A stretch of DNA of 64,000 nt from G942493375 sp942493375 (GCA_942493375.1 OW818698.1:3224001-3288000); one strand, 5' to 3'. Shown: positions 9,475 through 18,836, counted from the stretch's first letter. Notes: generated by a model not told the origin, from the letters alone. Numbers and translations: made by a program.

Positions 9475-9515
9475 GAGTATTCGAAAAAAGAATTCGTTTT
9501 AGGTTTCGAATACTC
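9475..9515. repeat. 12-bp inverted repeat inserted in a dispersed repeat
   Basis: GAGTATTCGAAA (9475-9486) and TTTCGAATACTC (9504-9515) are perfect inverted copies. They split a block that elsewhere reads ATCCGCAGATT...ACGCAGATTTT into ATCCGCAG before and ATTACGCAGATTTT after, as if a small palindrome had inserted. Confidence 0.6.
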
Positions 9516-9694
9516 TTGATTACGCAGATTTTTTGAAAAGAAAACTGCAAGATGCACTCGCTCTGGCTGATGCGCTTACATGTATAATGACGTTTCTAAA
9601 TGGGAAGTATGAACTCCAGCAACAAACTGAGAGGGGGAAGGGATTCTGTTTCGGGTGTAAATGCAAATTGCACCCGAGCGAGAATGCGGATCAG

Positions 9695-9870
9695 GGCGAT
9701 CGCATCTAAACAGTAACCAAAGGATATACTTGCGGGAATTGAGCATAGACGAGATTCGGAACATCCAGTAAAACCGGCATTCCCGCAGTATATCCCGACA
9801 TTTATCCGCAGATTTCGCAGATTTACGCAGATTTTTAGGAAAGGAGAACTGTATACTATATGCGTTCACC
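9695..9870. repeat. MITE-like nested palindrome (copy with extra block)
   Basis: Left end GGCGATCGCATCTAA, right end ATATGCGTTCACC. The inner part is nearly identical to 15617-15754. This copy also carries the ATCCGCAGATTTCGCAGATT block and GAGAACTGTATACTATA before the right end. Confidence 0.7.
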
Positions 9871-9936
9871 CTGTGATGGTTGCAGTAACAGCTCAGTCAT
9901 GTGGGTAATCTACCATCCTGAAGAACCCAGATGGGA

Positions 9937-9991
9937 CGGCAGGCTAGAAGCCCGCACCACAATTCAGTCTGCAAAGACTAATTCAGGTTTC
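9937..9991. repeat. REP-like hairpin GGCAGGCTAGAAGCCCGC with CACCACAATT tail
   Basis: The tail is followed by CTGCAAAGACTAATTCAGG. The same hairpin-plus-tail order recurs at 56069-56200 and 56714-56760. Confidence 0.6.
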
Positions 9992-10130
9992 TCATCAAAA
10001 TAGGTAGGTATCCTCAGCTTTAGGGCTCAGAATAACAATGTTTGCTCAACTCTGAACTGTCACTGGTTGCAGGGTGTTGGCTGGTGTCGTAAAATACTTG
10101 TGGAACAGGGTGAAAGGGGCAATATCTGTT

Positions 10131-13100
10131 ATGAAAATCTGCACATTCCTTACTATGGTAGTCTTGTGTTTCTTTTCTACACTCGTAGTTGCGTCTACTG
10201 ATCAGTATATGTTACACGATGGATTTGAGAAAACGGTGACTAGTGGCGGGATTAGTTTTACTCAGGCAGAACCTTTCACATCTGCTGATAAGTCTTCCGG
10301 TGGTCGGATTGTCGGTGATGTTCAGCTTGTAGACGGTAAGGTTGGGAAAGCTGCACGCATGAGTGGAGAATCCAGGATCGATTATCCTTCAGTTGGTAAC
10401 ATAAGTCCGCTTGGCGGAGAGATATCTTTCTGGTTCAAATTGAATTTTGACCCCAACGCGAATACTGAAGCGAACAAGGATAAGCTGCGGAATCAGATGT
10501 TTGTTACTGTTATCGGTCCTGGCAGGACTAGATTTGCTCTTTATACTTGCCTCAAGGATGTTTCATATTGCATTACCGATGAGCAGGGCAATCTGGCTTC
10601 TTGTGTAAATGCTTCTTTTCCGCTTAAAGAAGGGGAGTGGCATTTTGTCCGGTTTACCTGGGGTAAGGAGATTACCCTTTACTGTGATGATAAAAAGCTA
10701 TGCAGCAGTCCCTGGAACGGCTTGTTTGCCTCCATACCGGTGAACTGGGCGGAATCGCAGATAGTTGTTGGATCAAGACCAGGAGGGGGGATTGACAGTG
10801 AATTTACAATCGATGAACTTACTATCAAAAGCCCGGATGAGAAAAGTATCGCTTCCAGAGCGCGAATATCACTTCCTCTGATCAAGGAGGAACCTGTAAT
10901 TGACGGTAAACTCAGCGATGAGTTTTGGAAGAAATCAACCAGAGTGACTGGGTTTGTGGGATTCGATAAGAACGAATTAGTGCCTAACCAAGCAGCGGTG
11001 TATGCTGCTTATAATGAAAAAGGGATCTACCTGGGATTGGATGCGATTCTTCCACAGGGAGCATCTCCCCGGGCATCGTTAACTCAGCATGACTCTGCGA
11101 TTTACACAGAGGATGCCATGGAGATATTCCTGCAGCCTGATGCAGCTAATCCAAGTTTTTATCAGTTTATATTGAGTGCGATCGGTACCCAGCTGGACGC
11201 ATTTGCGCTGCGGAAATCCCCTACTGAGAACGGACTTGCTGATATGACATTCAATACTGAATGGACAGTCAAGACTACAGGCCGTGCGGGAGGATGGACG
11301 GCGGAGATATTTATACCGTATTCATCTATAAAAGTGGCAAAGATGCCGCAGCCTGGCGACCTGTGGAGAGGCAATTTCTGTATAGACAGTTCTTCGGGTT
11401 TTGGCAACGCGTCAACGTGGTCGTTCACCAACAGTAATTTCTGCATTCCACTGTATTTCGGAGAGCTGCTGTTCACCGGTAACGCAAGAACTATAAGGCA
11501 GGAGAATTTTGATGGTTTTCTGGAAGGGGACCCGCAGCAAACATTAAAGCTTATAGGTGATTTTGCTCCGCTTGTTACGGTCAAGGCTGATCTGTTCGAT
11601 TCTACCGGAACCAGAGTAAAGAACATCTCGAGCCCAATACGGGATGTTCCTTCATATGAGATCAAGCCTGGTTATTTTACTACCGGATATTACAATTTGA
11701 ATTTAAGTGCAGTTGATCCAGACGGTCGGATGCTCTTTTATCAGGATTTTGGATTTAGGACTGCTAAAGCACTGAGTCTATCGGCTGAGAATTATCCATA
11801 TGCAGGATATATTCTGTTAAAGGCTGACATCAGAGGCCTTAAGGGCGGGGCTGATCGTGTTGTCTGCACGCTGACAGGGCAAAATAGCAGAGAGATCAGC
11901 AGTGTAAAGATTGATGAGTTTAGGACTGGTGCAGGGGAAGGGAAGCTGCAGTCTGATTCTCTGGTGCCTGGTGAATACACGATTGAGGCCAATGCTCTTG
12001 CCCCTGATGGTAAATCTCTGGCATCAGCTAAGCAGGTAGTAAAGATACTTCCAAAACCATCCTGGTGGAAGAGCAACCTTGGGATAGATCACTCTGTTCC
12101 AACTCCTTTCCAGTCGGTGGTATCAAAAAATGGCAAATTGTCCGTTTGGGGAAGAGACCATGTATTCGGGACTACGGTCTTCCCCCAGCAGATAATCAAT
12201 CAGAGGAAGCCTATGTTTACCCGTGCGCCGATATTTACCATAAAAACTGACGGGAAGATAGGCAACCTTTCAGCTATGCGTAAAAATGATTCAAAAGCAT
12301 TTCCTGATATTGTAACTGTGTCGGGCAAGCAAAAAATCGGTAGAATAACTGCATCCTGTAAGACGGCTTTGGAGTTTGATGGTTGTATGCGTATGGATCT
12401 TACTCTCTCTCCATCCAGGCCGGTGAATCTTGAGGAAATGGTATTGACCATTCCTTTGAAACCGGAGATTGCGAAGTTCTTGCTCGCATCTAACGGAGCT
12501 ACCTGCAGTCTTACACAAATTGGGAAAGGTTATACAGGCGGTTTTTCTCCCTACATATGGGTTGGAAATTATCACGGTGGGCTGGCTTTCTTTACTGAAA
12601 GCGATGAATTTTGGGCACCGAAGGAAAAGGCTGCTATCGAAGTAGTGCCCGGACAGCGGGAAACACTTTTAAGGATCAACTTCGTCAATAAGCCCTACAA
12701 ACTGGACAGGATCGCTAAGTTTACACTTGGATTCATGACCAGTCCTGTGAGACCGCTGCCAGTCAATGATCCATTCAAATATACTCTGCACGGGAAGCCA
12801 TCAGATTCGATGACTTTCCCTGAGCACGTTACTTATTCTGTTCCGGATGGTTTCTCCAAAACTGAGGGAACGTTGGAGTTCTGGTGTAAAAAGACACCTG
12901 CACAACCACAAAGCAATACCAGAGTTTTTGACATAGTAGGTGAAAATAAGACAATCGCAGCGTTCATATTACCTCCGAGTGAGTCGAGTGGACTGGCGCT
13001 ATCAACTCAAAATCAAAGAGTTCTGACAGCAGATGCAGGTATAGCTGTTGATAAATTCAGCCACATAGCATACACCTGGGACAAGGATGGTATTCGTGTA

Positions 13101-14609
13101 TATGTGGACGGGAAGCGAAGCGCATCAGCAGATGTTAATCCATTTGCAGACCTGGTGTTGGGTCCACAGAGCAAAATAAGACTTGGTTCAGCGGATGACT
13201 ACAGTTACAGTGGACTTGAATATGACGAGGTAAGGTTGTCGAATACCGCGATTTATAAAGCAGACTTCACTCCATCTCAGTCTGCATACAATAAAGATAC
13301 TTCGACGCTCATTCTTGACCATATGGATTCGGCGTTTAAACCGGACGGTCAGGATGCTGAGACTGAAGGCGGAGGTGTCCCCAGTATTGGTTGTTCATTC
13401 AAACCAGGCAAGTTTGGCAATGGAATAATTGTGCAGGTAGCTCCACCGGCTTCTCCCGTAGATCTTCTCAAGAAGATGCAGACAAAAGTATTGCTCCGGT
13501 GGTTTATGGATTCCACTGATGTTGTTGAAACCGCCTGGCCTCCAATGTTAATGCGGGAGATTGCCCATCCATTGAAAGAACAGAACAAACCTTTCCAATC
13601 GGCGGGTATAAAAGTATTCCCATATGTTGGATTTCCAGCGCTGGGTATGCCATCAACGGTGGGAGAACAGTTTGCCAGCGAGTGGGCGGTTAATCCAATC
13701 TGTACAATGCCATATGCTCCTCCTGAAGGCCATTACTTCCTGTGGTCTTGTTTGAATGCAAAAAGTAACAGGGACTACTACGCAGCAGGTACCAAATGGG
13801 TTTTGGATGATCTCGGTTATGATGGAGCATATACCGATGGTATGACCCATGTATATGCCTGCCAGAATACTAATCACGGCTGTGGTTATAAAGACAAGGA
13901 TGGCAATCTGCATCCTACCTGGGCTTTCTTTGGGACTCGTGATGCGATGAAAAGAATGTATCGGGTTATAAAGGCAAAAGATCCGGATGATATGCTTGTC
14001 AACCATTGTTCGTTCAACACCCTTCTTCCGACTCTGTCATTCTCGGATGTGGCATATGTCGGAGAACATGAAAACTATGAGGACTCTCTGACAGGGCAAC
14101 TGAGGTTTAACTCTACCCCCTGGGGTATATACCACGTTCTGTTGGGGTTGACTTCAGCACCGTGCGCTCGCTATTCTTCACTGCATACGATGGTCGGCCT
14201 GTTGAGCGGGACTACAGTTTGGGGGATGGGATTTGAAAGCGCCAGACTAGACAACGAGCGCAAATATGATAATATTCGCCGCGCATACGAGAGTTTACCA
14301 GTAAAGACAGCAAAGTGGGTTCCTTATTTTGAGGATGTAAATGGACTCTGCAAAACGGATAATGACAAAGTTAAGGTCAGCATCTATTATCACGCTGGTA
14401 AAGACGCTCTGTTGGTTGTTGGCAATTACAACCCAAATGTGGTGCAGCCTGGTATTCAGATGAATCTGTCAAAATTTGGTTTGCAGGGTAAGAAACTCGT
14501 GGCTGTGAATGCACTGACTGGGCAGAAGATAGCTTTGACTTCTGGGGGAGTTTTATCACCAGTTATTAAAGCTAAGAGTTTTGTGCTGGTGAAAGTGAGC
14601 GTTCGATAG
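10131..14609 (+). CDS. Large exported LamG/CBM9/LamG protein with C-terminal glycosidase-like domain
   Basis: 1,492 aa from ATG 10131, selected because a signal peptide follows immediately (residues 1-23, FLTMVVLCFFSTLVVA); AGGGG lies about twelve bases upstream, and an open frame to 10074 exists. Domains in order: LamG/concanavalin-like sandwich (about 35-235, GEISFWFKLNF), CBM9/DOMON-like (about 255-445, PVIDGKLSDEFWKK), Ig-like linkers, a second LamG (about 900-1085, EGTLEFWCKKTP), and a C-terminal part (about 1130-1400) with IKVFPYVGFPALG, LDDLGYDGAYTDG and MLVNHCSFNTLLP, resembling the barrel of DUF6067/GH123-like proteins. Asp of GAYTDG is a plausible active-site residue. Likely acts on polysaccharide outside the cell. 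The catalytic assignment is tentative; the binding modules are clearer. Confidence 0.75.
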   Translation: MKICTFLTMVVLCFFSTLVVASTDQYMLHDGFEKTVTSGGISFTQAEPFTSADKSSGGRIVGDVQLVDGKVGKAARMSGESRIDYPSVGNISPLGGEISFWFKLNFDPNANTEANKDKLRNQMFVTVIGPGRTRFALYTCLKDVSYCITDEQGNLASCVNASFPLKEGEWHFVRFTWGKEITLYCDDKKLCSSPWNGLFASIPVNWAESQIVVGSRPGGGIDSEFTIDELTIKSPDEKSIASRARISLPLIKEEPVIDGKLSDEFWKKSTRVTGFVGFDKNELVPNQAAVYAAYNEKGIYLGLDAILPQGASPRASLTQHDSAIYTEDAMEIFLQPDAANPSFYQFILSAIGTQLDAFALRKSPTENGLADMTFNTEWTVKTTGRAGGWTAEIFIPYSSIKVAKMPQPGDLWRGNFCIDSSSGFGNASTWSFTNSNFCIPLYFGELLFTGNARTIRQENFDGFLEGDPQQTLKLIGDFAPLVTVKADLFDSTGTRVKNISSPIRDVPSYEIKPGYFTTGYYNLNLSAVDPDGRMLFYQDFGFRTAKALSLSAENYPYAGYILLKADIRGLKGGADRVVCTLTGQNSREISSVKIDEFRTGAGEGKLQSDSLVPGEYTIEANALAPDGKSLASAKQVVKILPKPSWWKSNLGIDHSVPTPFQSVVSKNGKLSVWGRDHVFGTTVFPQQIINQRKPMFTRAPIFTIKTDGKIGNLSAMRKNDSKAFPDIVTVSGKQKIGRITASCKTALEFDGCMRMDLTLSPSRPVNLEEMVLTIPLKPEIAKFLLASNGATCSLTQIGKGYTGGFSPYIWVGNYHGGLAFFTESDEFWAPKEKAAIEVVPGQRETLLRINFVNKPYKLDRIAKFTLGFMTSPVRPLPVNDPFKYTLHGKPSDSMTFPEHVTYSVPDGFSKTEGTLEFWCKKTPAQPQSNTRVFDIVGENKTIAAFILPPSESSGLALSTQNQRVLTADAGIAVDKFSHIAYTWDKDGIRVYVDGKRSASADVNPFADLVLGPQSKIRLGSADDYSYSGLEYDEVRLSNTAIYKADFTPSQSAYNKDTSTLILDHMDSAFKPDGQDAETEGGGVPSIGCSFKPGKFGNGIIVQVAPPASPVDLLKKMQTKVLLRWFMDSTDVVETAWPPMLMREIAHPLKEQNKPFQSAGIKVFPYVGFPALGMPSTVGEQFASEWAVNPICTMPYAPPEGHYFLWSCLNAKSNRDYYAAGTKWVLDDLGYDGAYTDGMTHVYACQNTNHGCGYKDKDGNLHPTWAFFGTRDAMKRMYRVIKAKDPDDMLVNHCSFNTLLPTLSFSDVAYVGEHENYEDSLTGQLRFNSTPWGIYHVLLGLTSAPCARYSSLHTMVGLLSGTTVWGMGFESARLDNERKYDNIRRAYESLPVKTAKWVPYFEDVNGLCKTDNDKVKVSIYYHAGKDALLVVGNYNPNVVQPGIQMNLSKFGLQGKKLVAVNALTGQKIALTSGGVLSPVIKAKSFVLVKVSVR

Positions 14610-14731
14610 TAGTTGAGAGTTGAAAGTTGATAGTGGATAGTGGATAGTTGAAAGTTGGGAGTGGAGAGGGAATATCACTTTCAACTCACCACTATTAACT
14701 TTTAACTATCCACTTTCAACTTTTAACTATT
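14608..14731. terminator. Long imperfect inverted repeat between convergent genes
   Basis: Left arm (14608-14664) is made of reiterated GTTGAAAGTTGATAGTGGAT units and the right arm (14677-14731) of the complementary CTATCCACTTTCAACTTTT units. It ends four bases before tpiA's stop and begins at the stop of the LamG gene, so it probably ends transcription from both sides. It may also belong to a widespread AGTTGAAAGTT repeat class. Confidence 0.65.
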
Positions 14732-14734
14732 AGT

Positions 14735-15535
14735 TTACAGGGCGCCTTTGATTATTCCTACGAAGTCGGAGGCTTTTAGGGCGGCTCCGCCTACCAGGGC
14801 ACCATCGATGTTGGGTTTGTGCAGGAGTTCGTTTGCGTTGTCCGGTTTGACGCTTCCACCGTACTGAATGCGAACGGCATCAGCTACGTCCTGGCCATAC
14901 ATCTCACATACGATTCCTCTGATGACTCCGCATACTCTGTCGGCTTCATCGGAATCGCAGACTTTGCCGGTGCCGATTGCCCAAACGGGTTCGTATGCAA
15001 TGACCATCTGCAGGGCCTGCTCTTTGGTGAAACCAGCAAGGTCGGTCTTCATCTGGGCAGCTATCACAGCGTCGGTTGTGCCAGCTTCTCTCTCACTGAG
15101 GAGTTCGCCACATGCGATGATCGGCTTGAGTCCGGCAGCAAATGCTGCTTTGGCTTTCATGTTGACGGTCTGGTCAGCTTCTCCAAAGTAGGAGAGAACG
15201 CCAGCAAGCTGATCATCAACTGTGCCAAATCTGCCTCTGGTCTCGGAATGGCCGATTATGACCCATTCGCAGCCTGCATCCAGGAGCATTGTGGGAGCTA
15301 TCTGGCTGGTCCAGGCTCCGGATTCTTTCCAGAAGCAGCACTGTCCACCGAGCATGATGGAGCTGTCTTTGATTGCATCTCCGACTCTAGCGAGTGATAC
15401 GAATGTGGGGCAGACTGCGACGTCTACGCCATCTATTCCTGCAAGAGCTGCTTTGAGTTCTTCCGCAAGAGCGATTCCCTCAGCAATATTCTTGTTCATC
15501 TTCCAGTTACCGGCGATAAAAGGTGTTCTTGCCAT
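14735..15535 (-). CDS. tpiA: Triosephosphate isomerase
   Basis: 266 aa, slightly longer than the usual ~250. Catalyses interconversion of dihydroxyacetone phosphate and glyceraldehyde 3-phosphate in the cytoplasm. The active-site residues are all visible: GNWKMN (Asn10, Lys12), IGHSETR (His96), YEPVWAIGTGK (Glu182), and the phosphate-binding YGGSVKP and GALVGGAAL near the C-terminus. ATG 15535 is preceded by AGAGGA. Lies downstream of gap and pgk on the same strand but is separated from pgk by about 740 bp holding a small gene and a MITE-like repeat, so it probably has its own promoter. Confidence 0.97.
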   Translation of the reverse strand: MARTPFIAGNWKMNKNIAEGIALAEELKAALAGIDGVDVAVCPTFVSLARVGDAIKDSSIMLGGQCCFWKESGAWTSQIAPTMLLDAGCEWVIIGHSETRGRFGTVDDQLAGVLSYFGEADQTVNMKAKAAFAAGLKPIIACGELLSEREAGTTDAVIAAQMKTDLAGFTKEQALQMVIAYEPVWAIGTGKVCDSDEADRVCGVIRGIVCEMYGQDVADAVRIQYGGSVKPDNANELLHKPNIDGALVGGAALKASDFVGIIKGAL

Positions 15536-15616
15536 TAGATGTCCTCTTTCTGTTTGTTGAGTAATTCAGATATTTGGTTGAGGTCAATGCAGAGTTCTAG
15601 ATTCACATCATCCCAA

Positions 15617-15754
15617 GGCGAACGCATCTAAACAGTAACCAAGGGATATACTGCGGGAATTGAGCATAGACGAGATTCCCAACATCCAGTAAAACCGGCA
15701 TTCTCGCAGTATATCCGGCCTATTCCCTAGAGTATAAAATTAGATGCGTTCACC
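15617..15754. repeat. MITE-like nested palindrome, 138 bp
   Basis: Terminal inverted repeats GGCGAACGCATCTAA and TTAGATGCGTTCACC match at 14 of 15 positions. Inside them a second inverted pair, GGATATACTGCGGGAAT and ATTCTCGCAGTATATCC, matches at 16 of 17. Too short to code for a transposase. Relative at 9695-9870. Confidence 0.75.
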
Positions 15755-15868
15755 CCGCACATCATCCTGAATTTATTTTAATATCCGTATAGATTTATAT
15801 GGATGCTGAAACAAGTTCAGCATGACGTAATTTAGAAACTGTAACTGTAGCAGCAGGATAATCCCGCG

Positions 15869-16123
15869 TTAACGCAAGCCCATCGCTTCCACGATCTTAT
15901 CCGCAAGTTCTCGTGGGAGTTTTCTATATGCCAGGCGGCCAAGCACTTGTTTCTCAGTAAACTCAGGATGTTTGAACCTGATACCGGCGATAGCCAGTTT
16001 CGTGACCATCTCACTCAGTTCGCATGCTTTTTGCAGACGTTTGGCTGGTGGTATTTTTTTGAGCATGCGGAGGTAATCAGCTTTCGCTTCCGCAGACATC
16101 ATATTCCATTCAGGTCCAAACAC
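15869..16123 (-). CDS. Small conserved-looking protein of unknown function
   Basis: 84 aa from GTG 16123 with GGAG seven bases upstream. Rich in charged residues and predicted mostly helical. The pattern PPAKRLQKACELSEMVTKLAIAGIR followed by a KHPEFTEKQVLGRLAYRKLP-like stretch resembles a group of roughly 80-90-residue bacterial proteins sometimes found beside nucleotidyltransferase or toxin-antitoxin genes. No partner is adjacent here: it stands alone between pgk and tpiA. No signal peptide or membrane segment. Function unknown. Confidence 0.6.
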   Translation of the reverse strand: MFGPEWNMMSAEAKADYLRMLKKIPPAKRLQKACELSEMVTKLAIAGIRFKHPEFTEKQVLGRLAYRKLPRELADKIVEAMGLR

Positions 16124-16167
16124 TGCTGCGCTCCTGCGTTCATAATATGTATGAACTAATAGCTACT

Positions 16168-16212
16168 AGAAATCCGTTCATACTTCGACAAGCTCAGCAC
16201 GAACGGATTTCT
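16168..16212. terminator. 12-bp hairpin downstream of pgk
   Basis: AGAAATCCGTTC (16168-16179) and GAACGGATTTCT (16201-16212) with TTCGACAAGCTCAGC in the loop. It is a member of a dispersed ACGAACGG palindrome class and may end the gap-pgk transcript. Confidence 0.55.
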
Positions 16213-16271
16213 TGTAACACGATTTTCCTATTATATGGGTACTGAAAATAAATTTCAGCACCCAGTTTATG

Positions 16272-17507
16272 TTATTTGTCCTGCAGGGCTACGACGCCGG
16301 GGAGTTCCTTGCCTTCAAGGAATTCCAGGCTGGCGCCTCCTCCTGTGGAGACGTGGCTTACCTTGTCGGCGAAGCCCATCTGTTCGACAGCAGCAGCAGA
16401 GTCGCCGCCACCGACGATAGTCGTGCCTTTGCAGTCAGCCATGGCCTGAGCGATCGCAAGAGTGCCCTTGGCAAACCTTGCATCCTCAAAGACTCCCATA
16501 GGTCCGTTCCATACGACTGTCATCGCAGATCGGACTTTCTCCGAGAACAGCTTTATGGAATCAGGACCAATGTCCAGTCCACGGCAGCCATCGAGCATTG
16601 CGTTTGTAGGAGCATCCTTGACCTCAAGGTCCATCGGAACACCCTGGCGAATGTCGAAAGCGCCATCCAGCTCAACTTCCAGTGTATCCACAGGTAGAAG
16701 CAGTTCAATGCCTCTTTCTTTGGCTTTCTGAAGAGCTGCTTTAGCCAATTCAAGACCCGGTTCGTCGACCATCGAGTTGCCGACGCTGAGCCCCTGGCAT
16801 TTCAGGAACGTGTAGGTCATAGCGCCGCCGATAATCAGGCAGTCTACTTTTTCCAACAGGCTGTTAATTACCGTGATCTTGTCTGAAACCTTTACGCCGC
16901 CAAGAATGGCAACAAATGGTCTCTCAGGACTTTCGAGCGCCTTGCCCAGGTAGTCAAGCTCTTTCTCCATAAGGAAACCGGCAACACCCGGCAGGAACTT
17001 GGTGACTCCCTCGGTGGACGCATGAGCGCGGTGAGCAGTTCCAAAAGCATCGTTGACATAGACTTCTCCCAGGCTTGCCAATTCTTCAGCAAACTTAGGA
17101 TCGTTCTTGGTCTCTTTCTTGTAGAACCGCACGTTCTCCAGCAGAACAACGTCGCCATCTTTCATGGACATAACGGTGTTTTTAACTGCTTCCCCTATGC
17201 AATCGTCGGTCTTGGTGACCGGCTTACCGAGAAGCTGAGACAGCTTCTCGGCAACAGGAGCCAGATTGAACTTTTCCACGCTCTCTGGCAGCACTTTGCC
17301 ATTCTCGTCGACTTCCGGTCTTCCGAGGTGGCTCATCAATATGACTTTAGCTCCCTTTTCAAGGAGGTAATTGATGGTTGGCAGCGCTGCCGCTATCCTG
17401 CGATCATCGGTTATGTTGCGCTGCTTGTCGAGTGGAACATTGAAGTCCACACGGCACAGGACTCTTTTACCCTTTACGTCAACATCCTTGATCGTCTTTT
17501 TATTCAT
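16272..17507 (-). CDS. pgk: Phosphoglycerate kinase
   Basis: 411 aa from ATG 17507. The upstream open frame to 17582 is rejected: it overlaps gap, and the protein begins in the usual way (KKTIKDVDVKGKRVLCRVDFNVPLD is the family N-terminus). Transfers the phosphoryl group of 1,3-bisphosphoglycerate to ADP. Visible features: substrate-binding RVDFNVPLD and SHLGRP in the N-domain, hinge region GVKVSDKI, nucleotide-binding GNPMG-like NGPMGVFE, and the C-terminal GGGDSAAAV loop. Follows gap after only four bases, so the two are certainly co-transcribed. Cytoplasmic, length normal. Confidence 0.97.
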   Translation of the reverse strand: MNKKTIKDVDVKGKRVLCRVDFNVPLDKQRNITDDRRIAAALPTINYLLEKGAKVILMSHLGRPEVDENGKVLPESVEKFNLAPVAEKLSQLLGKPVTKTDDCIGEAVKNTVMSMKDGDVVLLENVRFYKKETKNDPKFAEELASLGEVYVNDAFGTAHRAHASTEGVTKFLPGVAGFLMEKELDYLGKALESPERPFVAILGGVKVSDKITVINSLLEKVDCLIIGGAMTYTFLKCQGLSVGNSMVDEPGLELAKAALQKAKERGIELLLPVDTLEVELDGAFDIRQGVPMDLEVKDAPTNAMLDGCRGLDIGPDSIKLFSEKVRSAMTVVWNGPMGVFEDARFAKGTLAIAQAMADCKGTTIVGGGDSAAAVEQMGFADKVSHVSTGGGASLEFLEGKELPGVVALQDK

Positions 17508-17511
17508 TGTC

Positions 17512-18525
17512 TTAGAGGCCCTTCTTCTCCATGAAGATGATGAGGTCAGCAACTCTCTCGGAGTATGCCCACTCATTGTCATACCAGGAAACGACTTTGA
17601 TGAACTTGTCGCCCAGGGTCAGAGTGCAAAGACTATCGAAGATGGAGCTGTAGGTGCAGCCTCTGAAGTCAGAGGAGACAACCGGCTCATCGGTGTATCC
17701 GAGGATACCCTTCATAGGACCTTCAGCAGCAGCTTTCATTGCAGCGTTGATCTCTTCAACTGTAGCAGGCTTGGTCAGGTTGGCTGTGAGGTCAACGACC
17801 GAGACTGTGGTTGTAGGAACGCGGAGTGCATAGCCGTGCATCTTACCCTTGAGCTCAGGAACGACCAGGCCGATGGCCTTGGCAGCACCAGTGGTGGTTG
17901 GGATGATGTTAGCAGCAGCTGCACGGGATCTGCGCAGGTCTTTGTGGGCCTGGTCAGCTGTGCGCTGGTCATTTGTATATGCGTGAACGGTGGTCATGAA
18001 TCCGCTCTCGATACCGAAGTTATCAACCAAAACCTTTGCGAAAGGAGCAAGACAGTTAGTCGTGCAGCTTGCATTGGAGATGATGTGATGGTTTGCGGGA
18101 TCGTAGATATTGTCATTGACGCCCAGAACGATTGTAGCATCTTCATTCTTCGCAGGAGCGGAGATGATGACTTTCTTTACACTGTCGTGCTTGTGAGCAG
18201 CAGCCTTTGTAGCATCGGTGAAGATACCTGTAGCTTCGAGCACGATATCAACGCCATGGTTCTGCCAGGGTATGGCAGCTGGATCCTTCTCAGCATAAAC
18301 AGCGATCTTCTTGCCATCGATGACGATAGCGTTGTCTTCTGCTGTAACGGTGCCCTTCCAGGGACCGTAGTTAGTGTCATACTTGAACAGGTGAGCATTC
18401 ACTTTGGCATCAAACAGATCGTTGATAGCAACGACTTCGATCTGACCCGCATACTTCTCGAGCATAGCTCTCAGGCTAAGACGCCCGATTCTACCAAAAC
18501 CATTTATACCGACTTTAACAGCCAT
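17512..18525 (-). CDS. gap: Glyceraldehyde-3-phosphate dehydrogenase, type I
   Basis: 337 aa from ATG 18525, preceded by GGAGGA. Oxidises and phosphorylates glyceraldehyde 3-phosphate using NAD. The Rossmann motif GINGFGRIGR is at 6-15, an Asp after the second strand (INDL) favours NAD over NADP, the active-site SCTTNC holds Cys154, and His181 lies in the TVHAYTNDQ segment. The C-terminal WYDNEWAYSERV is typical. First gene of the gap-pgk pair. A 310-bp gap upstream separates it from a divergent unknown gene and should hold the promoter. Confidence 0.98.
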   Translation of the reverse strand: MAVKVGINGFGRIGRLSLRAMLEKYAGQIEVVAINDLFDAKVNAHLFKYDTNYGPWKGTVTAEDNAIVIDGKKIAVYAEKDPAAIPWQNHGVDIVLEATGIFTDATKAAAHKHDSVKKVIISAPAKNEDATIVLGVNDNIYDPANHHIISNASCTTNCLAPFAKVLVDNFGIESGFMTTVHAYTNDQRTADQAHKDLRRSRAAAANIIPTTTGAAKAIGLVVPELKGKMHGYALRVPTTTVSVVDLTANLTKPATVEEINAAMKAAAEGPMKGILGYTDEPVVSSDFRGCTYSSIFDSLCTLTLGDKFIKVVSWYDNEWAYSERVADLIIFMEKKGL

Positions 18526-18836
18526 TTTTCAGGTATCCTCCGTATCAATTTTCAAGGACAAACAAGTATGTCCTATTCAGCAAAACCTATACATTTTAAC
18601 GCTTTTTGCTAGTTTCTGTCAATTTTGCAGAGAGGGATTGTGCATTTATTCACGAACATTTGGGCAATCGCAAGCGACAAGTAATTGCTTCTTCATTTAT
18701 CTGCGACCATCAAGATTTCGAAACCTATATATTAACAAGCAATAACCAGCAAGTATTGCATTATTCAGGAAGGTGATTATAGGGAAATAATTGAATCAAA
18801 ATGCAACGCGATCAACAATGTCAGGAGAGCTATACC
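18526..18836. other. Divergent intergenic region between gap and an unknown gene
   Basis: 311 bp. Apart from the ribosome-binding sites at both edges nothing recognisable was seen; promoters for both directions are expected here. Confidence 0.4.

Larger units (their letters stand above)
9341..10130. other. 790-bp intergenic region filled with repeats
   Basis: Lies between two divergent exported-protein genes. It holds a short palindrome (9475-9515), a MITE-like element (9695-9870) and a REP-like hairpin (9937-9991). Promoters for both genes must lie here, but none is clear enough to call. Confidence 0.6.

Noticed and set aside
9341..9550. N-terminal extension of the CBM9-like protein
   Set aside because: The signal peptide and GGAGG site fix the start at 9340; the upstream frame crosses a repeat.
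17508..17582. N-terminal extension of pgk
   Set aside because: It would overlap the 3' end of gap and precede the normal family N-terminus.
17371..18612. Long plus-strand open frame opposite gap
   Set aside because: It is antisense to the strongly conserved gap gene, has no start site and shows no protein-like pattern.
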